Positions 7,301 to 13,635 of a stretch of DNA of 50,917 nucleotides are shown here, in pieces. The notes below the pieces were generated by a model. It saw only the letters and a list, made by a program, of their open reading frames with translations, was not told the origin of the DNA and searched no databases. How positions within the stretch are numbered: position 1 is the stretch's first letter; every line of letters starts with the position of its first letter. The stretch spans positions 1-50,917 of the forward strand of contig CASDPK010000018.1 of the NCBI GenBank assembly GCA_949282555.1. Reading direction: 5' to 3'. The stretch comes from an uncultured Lentisphaeraceae bacterium (GTDB lineage Bacteria; Verrucomicrobiota; Kiritimatiellia; RFP12; DVOR01). The translations under genes and the position numbers were made by a program.

Positions 7301-9376
7301 ACGATATTCCATGAGGTTCGTCAATGTGTCGCCGTCAGGGTCCAATCCGCCGTCCGCCAAATTGGGGTTGAGCCCGTAGGTGGTTTCCCACCCATCGGGC
7401 ATCCCGTCAAAATCGTTGTCGTCGGAGGAGGGCGACGTCCCCGCCTGAATCTCTGCCCCATCCGCGATGCCGTCGCCATCCGTGTCTTTCTGCGTCGGGT
7501 TTGTTCCGGAGCCAAAATGATACACCACGGCATCCGCCGTGACGACCGCATCCTTTTGATGGTCGCCGATGGTGAAAAGCTCCGCATAGGCGCCTCCGGG
7601 CCGCTGTGCCCCGAGAACGGCGTCGGAGGCATTCATGTCCCCTTGAAGGGTGGTGTAATGCACCACCACATCCCCTTGTTCGGGGATCTCCACTTGAATG
7701 CGGCCAAGCGTCCGCGCATCTTTTCCGAACTGTGCGAAGTTCAGATATTCCACGATGATCTTTCGTTGGCCTTCATGTTCCAACGAAACGGCCCGTATTG
7801 TGCTCATGTACCCGGGTTTCCATTCGATGGGTCCCCAATAGAGCGCAAGCGTGTGCGTATCCGTGCGAAACGGGATTTCCGCCAAGGCGCGCCCCATGGG
7901 TTCCGGCGCTTCGCCCCTTGGCAACGCTTCGTTCAAGAAGGTCAAAACCCCTGAATCCGCGGCCAAGGCCTGTGTATATTGCCGGCCCCCAAGGCGAATG
8001 GGAAACGGGAAGTTGATCAACACCGTGCCCGCTTCCGAGACAATCTCCTCCGCCGCGGACGTGTCAATCCCCTTGACATGGTGGAACACTTGGGCGAACC
8101 CGGTCTCCTCACGGTCTGCAAGTCCATCGTCATCCGTGTCTGCCTTTTGGGGATGCGTCCCGTAGAGAAATTCCGTGCGGTTGTCTAACCCGTCTTCGTC
8201 GGGATCGCCCTCCGCGCCATTCGCCCCCTCGGCGGATTGGGGATCAAGTCCATGCAAGAGTTCCCATCCATCCGGCAAACCGTCGCCATCGCTATCAGCG
8301 ACGGTCGCATCCATGCCGTAAACGAAGATCTTGCGCCAATCATCCATTCGGCTTCCCGCCGTGTCGCGCTTATGAGGGTCGGTGCCAAAGTATCCCAGTT
8401 CCATCCCGTCCGAGATGCCGTCACCATCCGAGTCGAGTGTCCCATTGAGGAAACGATAAAAGTAGGTTGTCGCATCCGCTGGGCGTACCGTTTCAAACCA
8501 CAACCACTCCTTGCCTTTTGCCGGGATGCGCCCCAAATAACTTTTTTGGGGGCACGTGAGCGTCGAGAACCCGATGACGTCAATGTCCACCCGCTCCGGA
8601 TTGTAAACGCCAAACGTCACGCCGGAGGGGGGCACAGCCATTTCCGTTGCCCCAAAGGCGAGGACTTGCGGCGAGCGTCCGTCTGCCTCTTCTTGAGCCT
8701 TGCGAAGGGCCTCCGCTTGCGCCTCCAATGCCACCTTGTAATCCTGCAATCGCCCGGGTTCAACCATCGTGAAGGAGAGGCCCAACCGTTCACGTCCGCG
8801 CAAACGGAACCACTCCGCACGACGCTCCGCATTCGACTCAATCCATGCGGGCAATGCGCCACCTTCGCCATACGCGGCAAGCGACCACGCCTCCGGGTCA
8901 AAGGAGGCCGACACCGGCTGTTCGTGAAAGACAATGTTGTTGGCGTGCGTGATCAATGACCGTGTGCCATCGGGTGCCACGCGCTCCATCACCCGAAATG
9001 TCCACGTCTTCACATCCCCCACGAACGCCGGAGGCACGGCATTCGTGCATGCCGCAAGCGAGAGTTCCTCCACAGGTTGCCCAACATAGGACACCACACC
9101 CTCAGGCACCGGTGGGCAATGCGAAGCCGCTTCAGCGAGTTGCGCCAAGCGCTCTTCGACCTTCGCGTCCCACGCGCGCCAATCCATGGATGCATACGCT
9201 TCGATCATCCACACTTCATTTGTGGGGGTGGCCCATTCCAAGCCATCGAGAACGAACCGTTTTTCCACGCCAGCCTCAACGGATGGCATGTCTTGGGGTT
9301 GCGGCACGCCATCACCCGCCAGCGCAAGCGATATGCCGAAAAAGGGTAAAATCACATTACGGATTGTGCGATGCAA
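4202..9376 (-). CDS. giant secreted alpha/beta hydrolase with thrombospondin type-3 repeats; C-terminus frameshifted
   Basis: 1724 aa as read. Signal peptide 1-20; N-terminal region with a coiled stretch to ~310. Calcium-binding thrombospondin type-3-like repeats (DSDGDGISDG, DSDGDGLPDGWE, DTDDDGLADRE) lie at ~313-420, ~629-712 and ~937-1015. Between them are two related ~200-aa beta domains (FPFPIRLGG...TLQGDMN and LPFPVTLDG...TLQGTFD). A dockerin/EF-hand-like DYNRDGVIDAADE lies near 1165. The hydrolase domain starts near 1410 (VVAFIHGYSV), with nucleophile S1497 in MAHSLGN. From residue ~1674 the frame is wrong: a 44-base deletion replaces the true tail, including the WLHSD His region, with a Pro/Arg-rich string. 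Restoring 44 bases would give 1794 aa ending at 4036. Probably a secreted or surface lipase/esterase, now possibly inactive. Confidence 0.8.
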   Translation of the reverse strand: MHRTIRNVILPFFGISLALAGDGVPQPQDMPSVEAGVEKRFVLDGLEWATPTNEVWMIEAYASMDWRAWDAKVEERLAQLAEAASHCPPVPEGVVSYVGQPVEELSLAACTNAVPPAFVGDVKTWTFRVMERVAPDGTRSLITHANNIVFHEQPVSASFDPEAWSLAAYGEGGALPAWIESNAERRAEWFRLRGRERLGLSFTMVEPGRLQDYKVALEAQAEALRKAQEEADGRSPQVLAFGATEMAVPPSGVTFGVYNPERVDIDVIGFSTLTCPQKSYLGRIPAKGKEWLWFETVRPADATTYFYRFLNGTLDSDGDGISDGMELGYFGTDPHKRDTAGSRMDDWRKIFVYGMDATVADSDGDGLPDGWELLHGLDPQSAEGANGAEGDPDEDGLDNRTEFLYGTHPQKADTDDDGLADREETGFAQVFHHVKGIDTSAAEEIVSEAGTVLINFPFPIRLGGRQYTQALAADSGVLTFLNEALPRGEAPEPMGRALAEIPFRTDTHTLALYWGPIEWKPGYMSTIRAVSLEHEGQRKIIVEYLNFAQFGKDARTLGRIQVEIPEQGDVVVHYTTLQGDMNASDAVLGAQRPGGAYAELFTIGDHQKDAVVTADAVVYHFGSGTNPTQKDTDGDGIADGAEIQAGTSPSSDDNDFDGMPDGWETTYGLNPNLADGGLDPDGDTLTNLMEYRLGTDPTAWDSDGDTLPDAAEVGTFIRRSHVKALDTSSGTITYAYAKREVDGYKRAPLPFPVTLDGMEYAYVALNADGFITFIPSEDAPISPERPLKNEDMATAPFDMRYPTIALYWDDLMLAESFMSTMRIVLLADDQGGRTAVIEYLNIAKQKGIAFLATPEPCTSLARIQVILPENAAAKGIEVRYPTLQGTFDGTSATLGAQHRGGTHPGQFAIAHDEPNAIALGDSITYFFGLGTDPSLADTDFDGLRDDAEFEAGCDPHEPDSDGDGMSDGWETCHDRSPTEPNDGTLDTDGDGLTDAQEAAYKTDSTKADTDGDGVNDLTEIHQSSDPTDKTDEGLANSRRKLTLTFGDDSGSHSEKYVLAFVQLAGEGNQTTYVFNEAYGRLQTHDVFLRPDAVYRVTMKHLASNLDTPDRDYTLSISLPEEGNILLEDEGELIGSATVEDGEAFPGEGKEVYIYCFDVRLTPDYNRDGVIDAADEALAAQGKPLCMWVNDDTDMDSENGVNAGEDISKPRNSQVDPGASPNNGEDNHVNGKCDIEDFFPVKVALGEALPFYLKKHGDKSLDFRDSSHVQILWCKRSDYEIERFYSAIDIAADACFGLEGKESRWEAEVSLSDWLAFSHDWHELPSWLQWDIRSGATRDFLLFMEASHASTEPLTLAITSPKAFWHDEHVKDVGALPLRATAVTDMYATLNLRNPSHSYAAAVMPPLAHSDSVVAFIHGYSVSEGDAEGWFNALFKRLWQSGLNAHFCGITWHGDDEGNLPDYYRNVRNAFVAAGRLNTALRTVPLAGYARTSIMAHSLGNMVVSAAVQDYDAPIDAYFMLNAAVPAEAYDATPLTHDFPTNGIPRGLVHDDWRAVAPQAWANFWHRHFLPQEGYTPTPADTARATLTWHGRFKDVLTKPNVDVYNYYSAGATENGDALGDEVFELMEETPDPTTGFEWFKNKGRYSWQKQECYKGRHTSFWDFKFAASDTMGWPHGPLFPPQSLTHPAKRRLRHPRPTRPAPRLRHPRNDTSRGNGGIGKETKS

Positions 9377-9380
9377 CGTT

Positions 9381-9890
9381 TCACTCCTCTTCCCAAAAGA
9401 TCAGAAACTGCCACGCCAAAAGTGTCCCCACGGGCCAATATCCGGCCTGCATATCATGTGCCGAACGTCTGTCTTCCACGCAATAAACCCCTTCCGTCGT
9501 GCTTAAGGTGCACGACAAGGTCTCTGACGTTCCATTGATGACCAAATCGTTGTATCCCAATACGCCAATCCCGACAATGGTTTTTGACTCATCAAATCTG
9601 AAACAAAGCTCTGCGGTTCGGGGTGCCGCCGTGTCAAGGCCAAAGCGATAAATGGGGAAAACCCAGTAGGTGATGCCCTTGGACTCCACTTTCCGTGCGG
9701 GTTGCACGGTGCCTTTGGGGAATGTGTCTATTCTGCGAGGTGTGTCAAAGCCAGGCTCGTTATGCTCCGCTTTTGCGGTGGTTAGAATTTGTAGGCGGGG
9801 AACAAGCGTAGGGGGCGTCGTACGGGTTGTGCCCGTTGCGATGTTCGTGAGGAACACTCCAGTCGAAAAAATGGTCACAAGCCAACGCAT
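9381..9890 (-). CDS. small secreted protein of unknown function (169 aa), first gene of the hydrolase operon
   Basis: It begins MRWLVTIFSTGVFLTNIATG, a likely signal peptide. The mature part is beta-rich without a motif I recognise (ITYWVFPIYRFGLDTAAPRT, ELCFRFDESKTIVGIGVLGY, LSCTLSTTEGVYCVEDRRSA) and ends WQFLIFWEEE. A good ribosome-binding site (AAAGGAG) precedes the ATG at 9890. The stop is only 4 bases before the hydrolase ATG, so the two form one operon. It may assist export or anchoring of the giant protein, but nothing in the sequence proves this. Confidence 0.75.
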   Translation of the reverse strand: MRWLVTIFSTGVFLTNIATGTTRTTPPTLVPRLQILTTAKAEHNEPGFDTPRRIDTFPKGTVQPARKVESKGITYWVFPIYRFGLDTAAPRTAELCFRFDESKTIVGIGVLGYNDLVINGTSETLSCTLSTTEGVYCVEDRRSAHDMQAGYWPVGTLLAWQFLIFWEEE

Positions 9891-9928
9891 GAAGGGACTC
9901 CTTTCTTACACGATCCATCGTCAGTGTA

Positions 9929-9941
9929 CCACATCATGTGG
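9929..9941. promoter_or_regulatory. perfect 6-1-6 inverted repeat upstream of the hydrolase operon
   Basis: CCACAT-C-ATGTGG lies about 40 bases upstream of the ATG at 9890 and partly overlaps a possible -10 on the minus strand (TACACT). Its place and symmetry fit an operator for a dimeric regulator. No matching regulator is adjacent, and no convincing -35 is visible. Confidence 0.3.
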
Positions 9942-10057
9942 ATACGGGTTTGGATGGAATCGTTTGGGGGCCACACACCTCCCCAAAGGTCTTCCACCCC
10001 ATGCGTGTGTTTCAAGTTCTCCCACGCGCACGATGCTGACCCGTTGATACTTCACAT

Positions 10058-10139
10058 GCGGAACCTTCCGCATCGGGACATAGTGCATCTCACCCCGGGA
10101 TACAGAGCATTTCCCCTCCGGATACGGAGCCTCTCACAT
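10058..10139. repeat. dispersed intergenic palindromic repeat, copy 1
   Basis: This copy has a small hairpin (ATGCGGAACCTTCCGCAT, 10058-10075), then a pair of related motifs: GGATACAGAGCATTTCCCC and GGATACGGAGCCTCT. The same pair recurs at ~18324, ~23127, ~30756 and ~39159, always outside genes. This copy lies between the divergent 3' end of the EamA gene and the hydrolase operon. The rest of the 9891-10172 spacer shows no gene. Confidence 0.6.
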
Positions 10140-10172
10140 TGGGGGGCAGGGGAGATGGGGCGGAGGCCTTCG

Positions 10173-11081
10173 TCACGCCCGGGCAATCGAATAGAGGGCG
10201 ATGCCCAAAACGATGAGCAATGCCGCGACGCCTCGGCGAACCCACATGGCGGCTGGCACCCGGACTTCGCTCCGAATCCATCCCGTGCGGGAGAGCAAGA
10301 GCCCGAGAATGACGGAGAAGACGCCGCGCAGGGAGTTGAGGACGTTGCCGTAGACCGGCCCAACGGCGCCGAAGCACATGAACAGCAACACTTGCGAGGC
10401 GTACCAAAAGCCGCAGAAGGGGGCGCTGGCCCAAAGCAAGCGTCCGTGGAAACCCTGACGCATGAGAATGCCCCAGCAGACCGCGCCGAGGACGGTATAG
10501 AGCATGCAGAGCGCGAAGAGCGAGGCCCGCAGGACGGCCCAGGGGCCGCACCCTTCCCCGAGGGAGAAGCGCACGAGGTGCGTTTCCAGCAAGTCGCACC
10601 CGCAATAGAGCACCACCGTGCCGAGCACCGCGCCGAGGGCCTTCAGGGTCAGGCGGCGGCCGCCCGTCCAGTTGAAAAGCACGGCGCCCCCCACGGTGAG
10701 GGCCACGGCCCCCCACGCCATCGGCGGCAGGTGGGCGCTCTGGAAGGTGATGGCAAAGAGGGCCAGCACCGGGATCTTGAGTCCCAGCAGGGAGACGAGT
10801 TTGCTGGATTCCAAAAGGCGCTGACCAAGGAAGAAGAAGCCTTGCCCGCCGAAGTAGAGGAGCACCCACAGCGGCGCCAACCACGCCAAGAGCCTCCACG
10901 GCGAGGCCCCGGGCCAGAGGAAGAAGAGCGCGGGCAGGCAGCAAGCGCCCATGAGGGCCTGGGAGTAGAGCAACAGCCACTCCGCACTGCGGTGGCGCTG
11001 GAGGTAGCGTGCGCTGAAAAGGTAGGAGACGGACTGCGACAGGGCGCTGAACACGCCGGAGATGAGACCAAGCAGGAGCAT
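10173..11081 (-). CDS. EamA/DMT-superfamily membrane transporter
   Basis: 302 aa with about ten hydrophobic segments in two repeated halves of five, as in the drug/metabolite transporter superfamily (EamA). It starts MLLLGLISGVFSALSQSVSY and includes the typical mid-protein turn SLLGLKIPVLALFAITFQSA. Substrate cannot be told. It is the last gene of a long minus-strand operon, 14 bases after the ABC ATPase. The only alternative is a related DMT subfamily. Confidence 0.75.
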   Translation of the reverse strand: MLLLGLISGVFSALSQSVSYLFSARYLQRHRSAEWLLLYSQALMGACCLPALFFLWPGASPWRLLAWLAPLWVLLYFGGQGFFFLGQRLLESSKLVSLLGLKIPVLALFAITFQSAHLPPMAWGAVALTVGGAVLFNWTGGRRLTLKALGAVLGTVVLYCGCDLLETHLVRFSLGEGCGPWAVLRASLFALCMLYTVLGAVCWGILMRQGFHGRLLWASAPFCGFWYASQVLLFMCFGAVGPVYGNVLNSLRGVFSVILGLLLSRTGWIRSEVRVPAAMWVRRGVAALLIVLGIALYSIARA

Positions 11082-11095
11082 GGGAAACGTGGGGG

Positions 11096-11839
11096 TTAGG
11101 CGGTGGCCTCGGCAATGTCGGGGACGGCGGCGAGAAGCCGCTGGGTGTAAGGATGGCGCGGATGGGCAAAGACCTCTTTGGCTTCGCCCCGTTCAACGAT
11201 CTCGCCGGCGTTCATCACGATGAGGCGGTCACAGACGGTGCGCACCACGGCGAGGTCGTGCGAAATCAGCAGAATGGTGAGGTTGCGGCGGGTGCGGAGA
11301 TCCGCCAGCAGGTTGAGCACGCGGGCTTGGACGGAGACGTCGAGCGCAGAGACCGGTTCGTCGGCGATGAGCACGCGCGGGTTCATGGAGAGGGCCCGGG
11401 CAATGGAAATGCGCTGGCACTGACCGCCCGAAAGTTCGCGGGGATAGGCCTCGGCGACTTCCGCCGGCAGCCCCACCTCGTCGAGCAGGGTGGCGATCCG
11501 CGCCGCGCGCTCCTCCTTCGGGCAGAGATTGTGGACGGAGAGCACCTCCCCCATGGCTTGGCCAATCGTCATGCGCGGGTTGAGCGAGCCGACGGCATCT
11601 TGGAAGATCATCTGCACCGCGCCGGCGGGCATGGGCGCGAAGGCCATCCGGCCCCCGGAGACGGGGAGCAGGCCGCACAGCGCCTTGGCCACCGTGCTTT
11701 TGCCGCATCCGCTCTCGCCCACGATGCCGAAAAACTCATTCTCGCGCACGTCGAACGAGACGCCTTTCACGGCGCGGAAGGGGGGCTTCCCCGGGCGGAG
11801 ATATTCAATGATGAGGTGTTCGACGGTCAGGATATCCAT
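11096..11839 (-). CDS. ABC transporter ATP-binding protein, OppF/DppF type
   Basis: 247 aa. Walker A GESGCGKST at 41-49, Q-loop at ~80 (MIFQDAVGSLNPRMTIGQ), signature LSGGQCQ at 136-142, Walker B VLIADE at 156-161, H-loop LLISHDL. The phrase SLNPRMTIGQ and the end HPRHPYTQRLLAAVPDI are typical of the oligopeptide/nickel importer subfamily. It lacks the usual long C-terminal oligopeptide extension and no permease, binding protein or OppD partner is nearby, so it is an orphan here. It follows tonB by 30 bases, so it is probably co-transcribed. A role in peptide or metal uptake is inference. Confidence 0.8.
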   Translation of the reverse strand: MDILTVEHLIIEYLRPGKPPFRAVKGVSFDVRENEFFGIVGESGCGKSTVAKALCGLLPVSGGRMAFAPMPAGAVQMIFQDAVGSLNPRMTIGQAMGEVLSVHNLCPKEERAARIATLLDEVGLPAEVAEAYPRELSGGQCQRISIARALSMNPRVLIADEPVSALDVSVQARVLNLLADLRTRRNLTILLISHDLAVVRTVCDRLIVMNAGEIVERGEAKEVFAHPRHPYTQRLLAAVPDIAEATA

Positions 11840-11869
11840 GGCAATCCGTGGGGTTGTGGGTGGGGGCCC

Positions 11870-12598
11870 TTATCGGAGGCGGTATTCAATGGGTTGGAGC
11901 AGGGTGCCCGGGCCGCCCTCAAAACGGGCCGAGCGGATCATGCGCAAGGCGGCCCTGTCGAGGACGTCATAGCCGCTCGAGCGGTGCAACGCCGCCTCGG
12001 CCAACGAGCCGTCGGCGGTCACCTCAAGCTTCAGGATCACCGTGCCTTCCCAGCCCTTCCGGCGGGCTTCCGGCGGGTAACGCTTGAGCAGACGGGAGAG
12101 GTCGGTGGTCAGGCGGGGGTGTTCAAGGCGGGCCGTGGCGCCTGTGGCGGGTTGCGGTTGCGCCGCGGGGGGCGTTTGGGCCGGGGGCAAGACGATTTCG
12201 GGCAGGTTGGCCCCTTCCGGTGCGCGGTCCGGGAGCGGCGGGGCCTCCACGGGGGCGGTCTGAGGCATGGGCAGGGGTGGGGGGGCGAGCGCCTCCGGCG
12301 GCGCGGCCAAGGCCACCGGGGAATCCGCGTCGGAGAGGTAGGGCACCGCTTCCGGAAGGGGGGCGACGGCGGCGGGGGCCTGCGGGAGGGCGGCGGCTTC
12401 CCGGGCGACGTCGCTTTCCGTTTCGGCCAAGGTCAATTCAAGCGTGTCGGCGATGAGTTTGGGGGGCGGCATCGCGGGGCGCGGCGCCAGCAGAAGCCCC
12501 GCCGCCAACAGGGCAATGCCCCAATGGACCGCCACGGTGGCGGCACCCAAGGCACCCTCGCGCAAGGCCACGCCGCAGATTCTCCCGGCGCCGGACAT
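11870..12598 (-). CDS. tonB: TonB-family energy transducer
   Basis: 242 aa. A single membrane anchor at ~20-40 (VAVHWGIALLAAGLLLAP) is followed by a long Pro/Ala-rich periplasmic linker (to ~165). The C-terminal TonB domain contains YPPEARRKGWEGTVILKLEV, DGSLAEAALHRSSGYDVLDR and ARFEG. It couples the ExbB-ExbD proton motor to outer-membrane receptors. It follows exbD by one base, completing an exbB-exbD-tonB set. No TonB-dependent receptor is encoded in the window. Confidence 0.88.
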   Translation of the reverse strand: MSGAGRICGVALREGALGAATVAVHWGIALLAAGLLLAPRPAMPPPKLIADTLELTLAETESDVAREAAALPQAPAAVAPLPEAVPYLSDADSPVALAAPPEALAPPPLPMPQTAPVEAPPLPDRAPEGANLPEIVLPPAQTPPAAQPQPATGATARLEHPRLTTDLSRLLKRYPPEARRKGWEGTVILKLEVTADGSLAEAALHRSSGYDVLDRAALRMIRSARFEGGPGTLLQPIEYRLR

Positions 12599-12599
12599 C

Positions 12600-13001
12600 T
12601 TATCGCCCCTTCTCCACTTGGTAGGTCACCTTGTCCACGCCTTTCGCGCGGAGGGCGGCCATCAATTCCAAGGCCGGGCCCACGTGTGCCGCACGGTCGG
12701 CCCGGATCGTCACCGGGGCCCCGACGGTGCGGTGCCGAAGGACGGCGGCTTCCACGGCGGCCTCCAGTGCCATCGGGGTGCGGCCATCCAGCAGAATCTC
12801 GTCGGTCGGGGTCAGGACGATTTGGATGCTTTGCCCGCGCCCCACGGTGCCCTCGGCGCGGGGAAGGTTCACGCGAACCCCGCGCTGGACGGTCATGGTG
12901 AGGAAGGCGTAGACGAAGAAGACCAGCAACAGGAAGACCACGTCCATGATGGGCGTCATCTCCACGCGTGCGGACGGCGTCTCTTCCTCAGGCAACCGCA
13001 T
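12600..13001 (-). CDS. exbD: ExbD/TolR-family proton channel subunit
   Basis: 133 aa with one N-terminal transmembrane helix (16-37, MTPIMDVVFLLLVFF) carrying the essential in-membrane Asp (D20). The periplasmic domain ends in LRAKGVDKVTYQVEKG, as in ExbD/TolR. It works with ExbB to harvest proton motive force for TonB. Its ORF is between exbB (9 bases) and tonB (1 base). The tonB neighbour favours ExbD over TolR. Confidence 0.88.
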   Translation of the reverse strand: MRLPEEETPSARVEMTPIMDVVFLLLVFFVYAFLTMTVQRGVRVNLPRAEGTVGRGQSIQIVLTPTDEILLDGRTPMALEAAVEAAVLRHRTVGAPVTIRADRAAHVGPALELMAALRAKGVDKVTYQVEKGR

Positions 13002-13010
13002 GGCGCACCG

Positions 13011-13634
13011 TCACTTCCCGTCCCGGGCACGTTCGGCGCGGGAAAGCTCCGTCTCAATCTCGCGGACAAGGGCGCGGTGGCAGACGCGCCCCGCATTGAG
13101 CGGCAAGAGCGCCGCCATGGAGACAACGAGCCCCGCGGCGGTGGTGATGAGGGCTTCGGCGATGCCGGCCGCCACGCCCGTGGGGTCGTCCACCCCCATG
13201 GCGCCCATCAGGTCGAAGGAGGTGATGATGCCCGTCACCGTGCCCAAAATGCCCAACATTGGGGCCAACGTCACGATGGTGTCCAGTGTCCCGAGCCCGG
13301 CTTTCAATTGGCGCGACACCTTTGCGCCCTCGGTCTCCAAGGCTTCGGCGAAGGGAAGCTCTTTCCGTGACAGCGCGGCCCTGAGCACGGCCGCATAGGG
13401 GGAAGGGGCCGCCTTGGCCGCCTTTTCCGCGGCTTCGTCTCCCTCCTTCCGAAGGGCGGCGAGCGTCTCCTCCCATGCTTGCGCGCCGACTTTGGCGTGG
13501 AGCAGGAAGAAGAGCCATTGCAACGCCTTGCGCAGGGTCACCCACACGGTGACGAGGGAGCACAGCGCAATCGGCCACATCACGGGGCCTCCGCGCCGCA
13601 TCAGCGAAACCAGAAGCTCGAGGGCGTCGTCCAT
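13011..13634 (-). CDS. exbB: ExbB/TolQ/MotA-family proton channel subunit
   Basis: 207 aa from MDDALELLVSLMRR. An open frame runs further upstream, but that extension is a shadow of the neighbouring gene, and this ATG lies one base after that gene's stop. Three hydrophobic segments are visible: WPIALCSLVTVWVTL; LAPMLGILGTVTGIITSFDL; ITTAAGLVVSMAALLPLNA. The LGILGTVTGI and ITTAAGL stretches are the family hallmarks. It forms the motor with ExbD. Confidence 0.87.
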   Translation of the reverse strand: MDDALELLVSLMRRGGPVMWPIALCSLVTVWVTLRKALQWLFFLLHAKVGAQAWEETLAALRKEGDEAAEKAAKAAPSPYAAVLRAALSRKELPFAEALETEGAKVSRQLKAGLGTLDTIVTLAPMLGILGTVTGIITSFDLMGAMGVDDPTGVAAGIAEALITTAAGLVVSMAALLPLNAGRVCHRALVREIETELSRAERARDGK

Positions 13635-13635
13635 C

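Noticed and set aside
5837..7954. 705-codon plus-strand open frame opposite the hydrolase
   Set aside because: The minus-strand gene shows repeated calcium-binding motifs and a signal peptide; the plus-strand product shows nothing.
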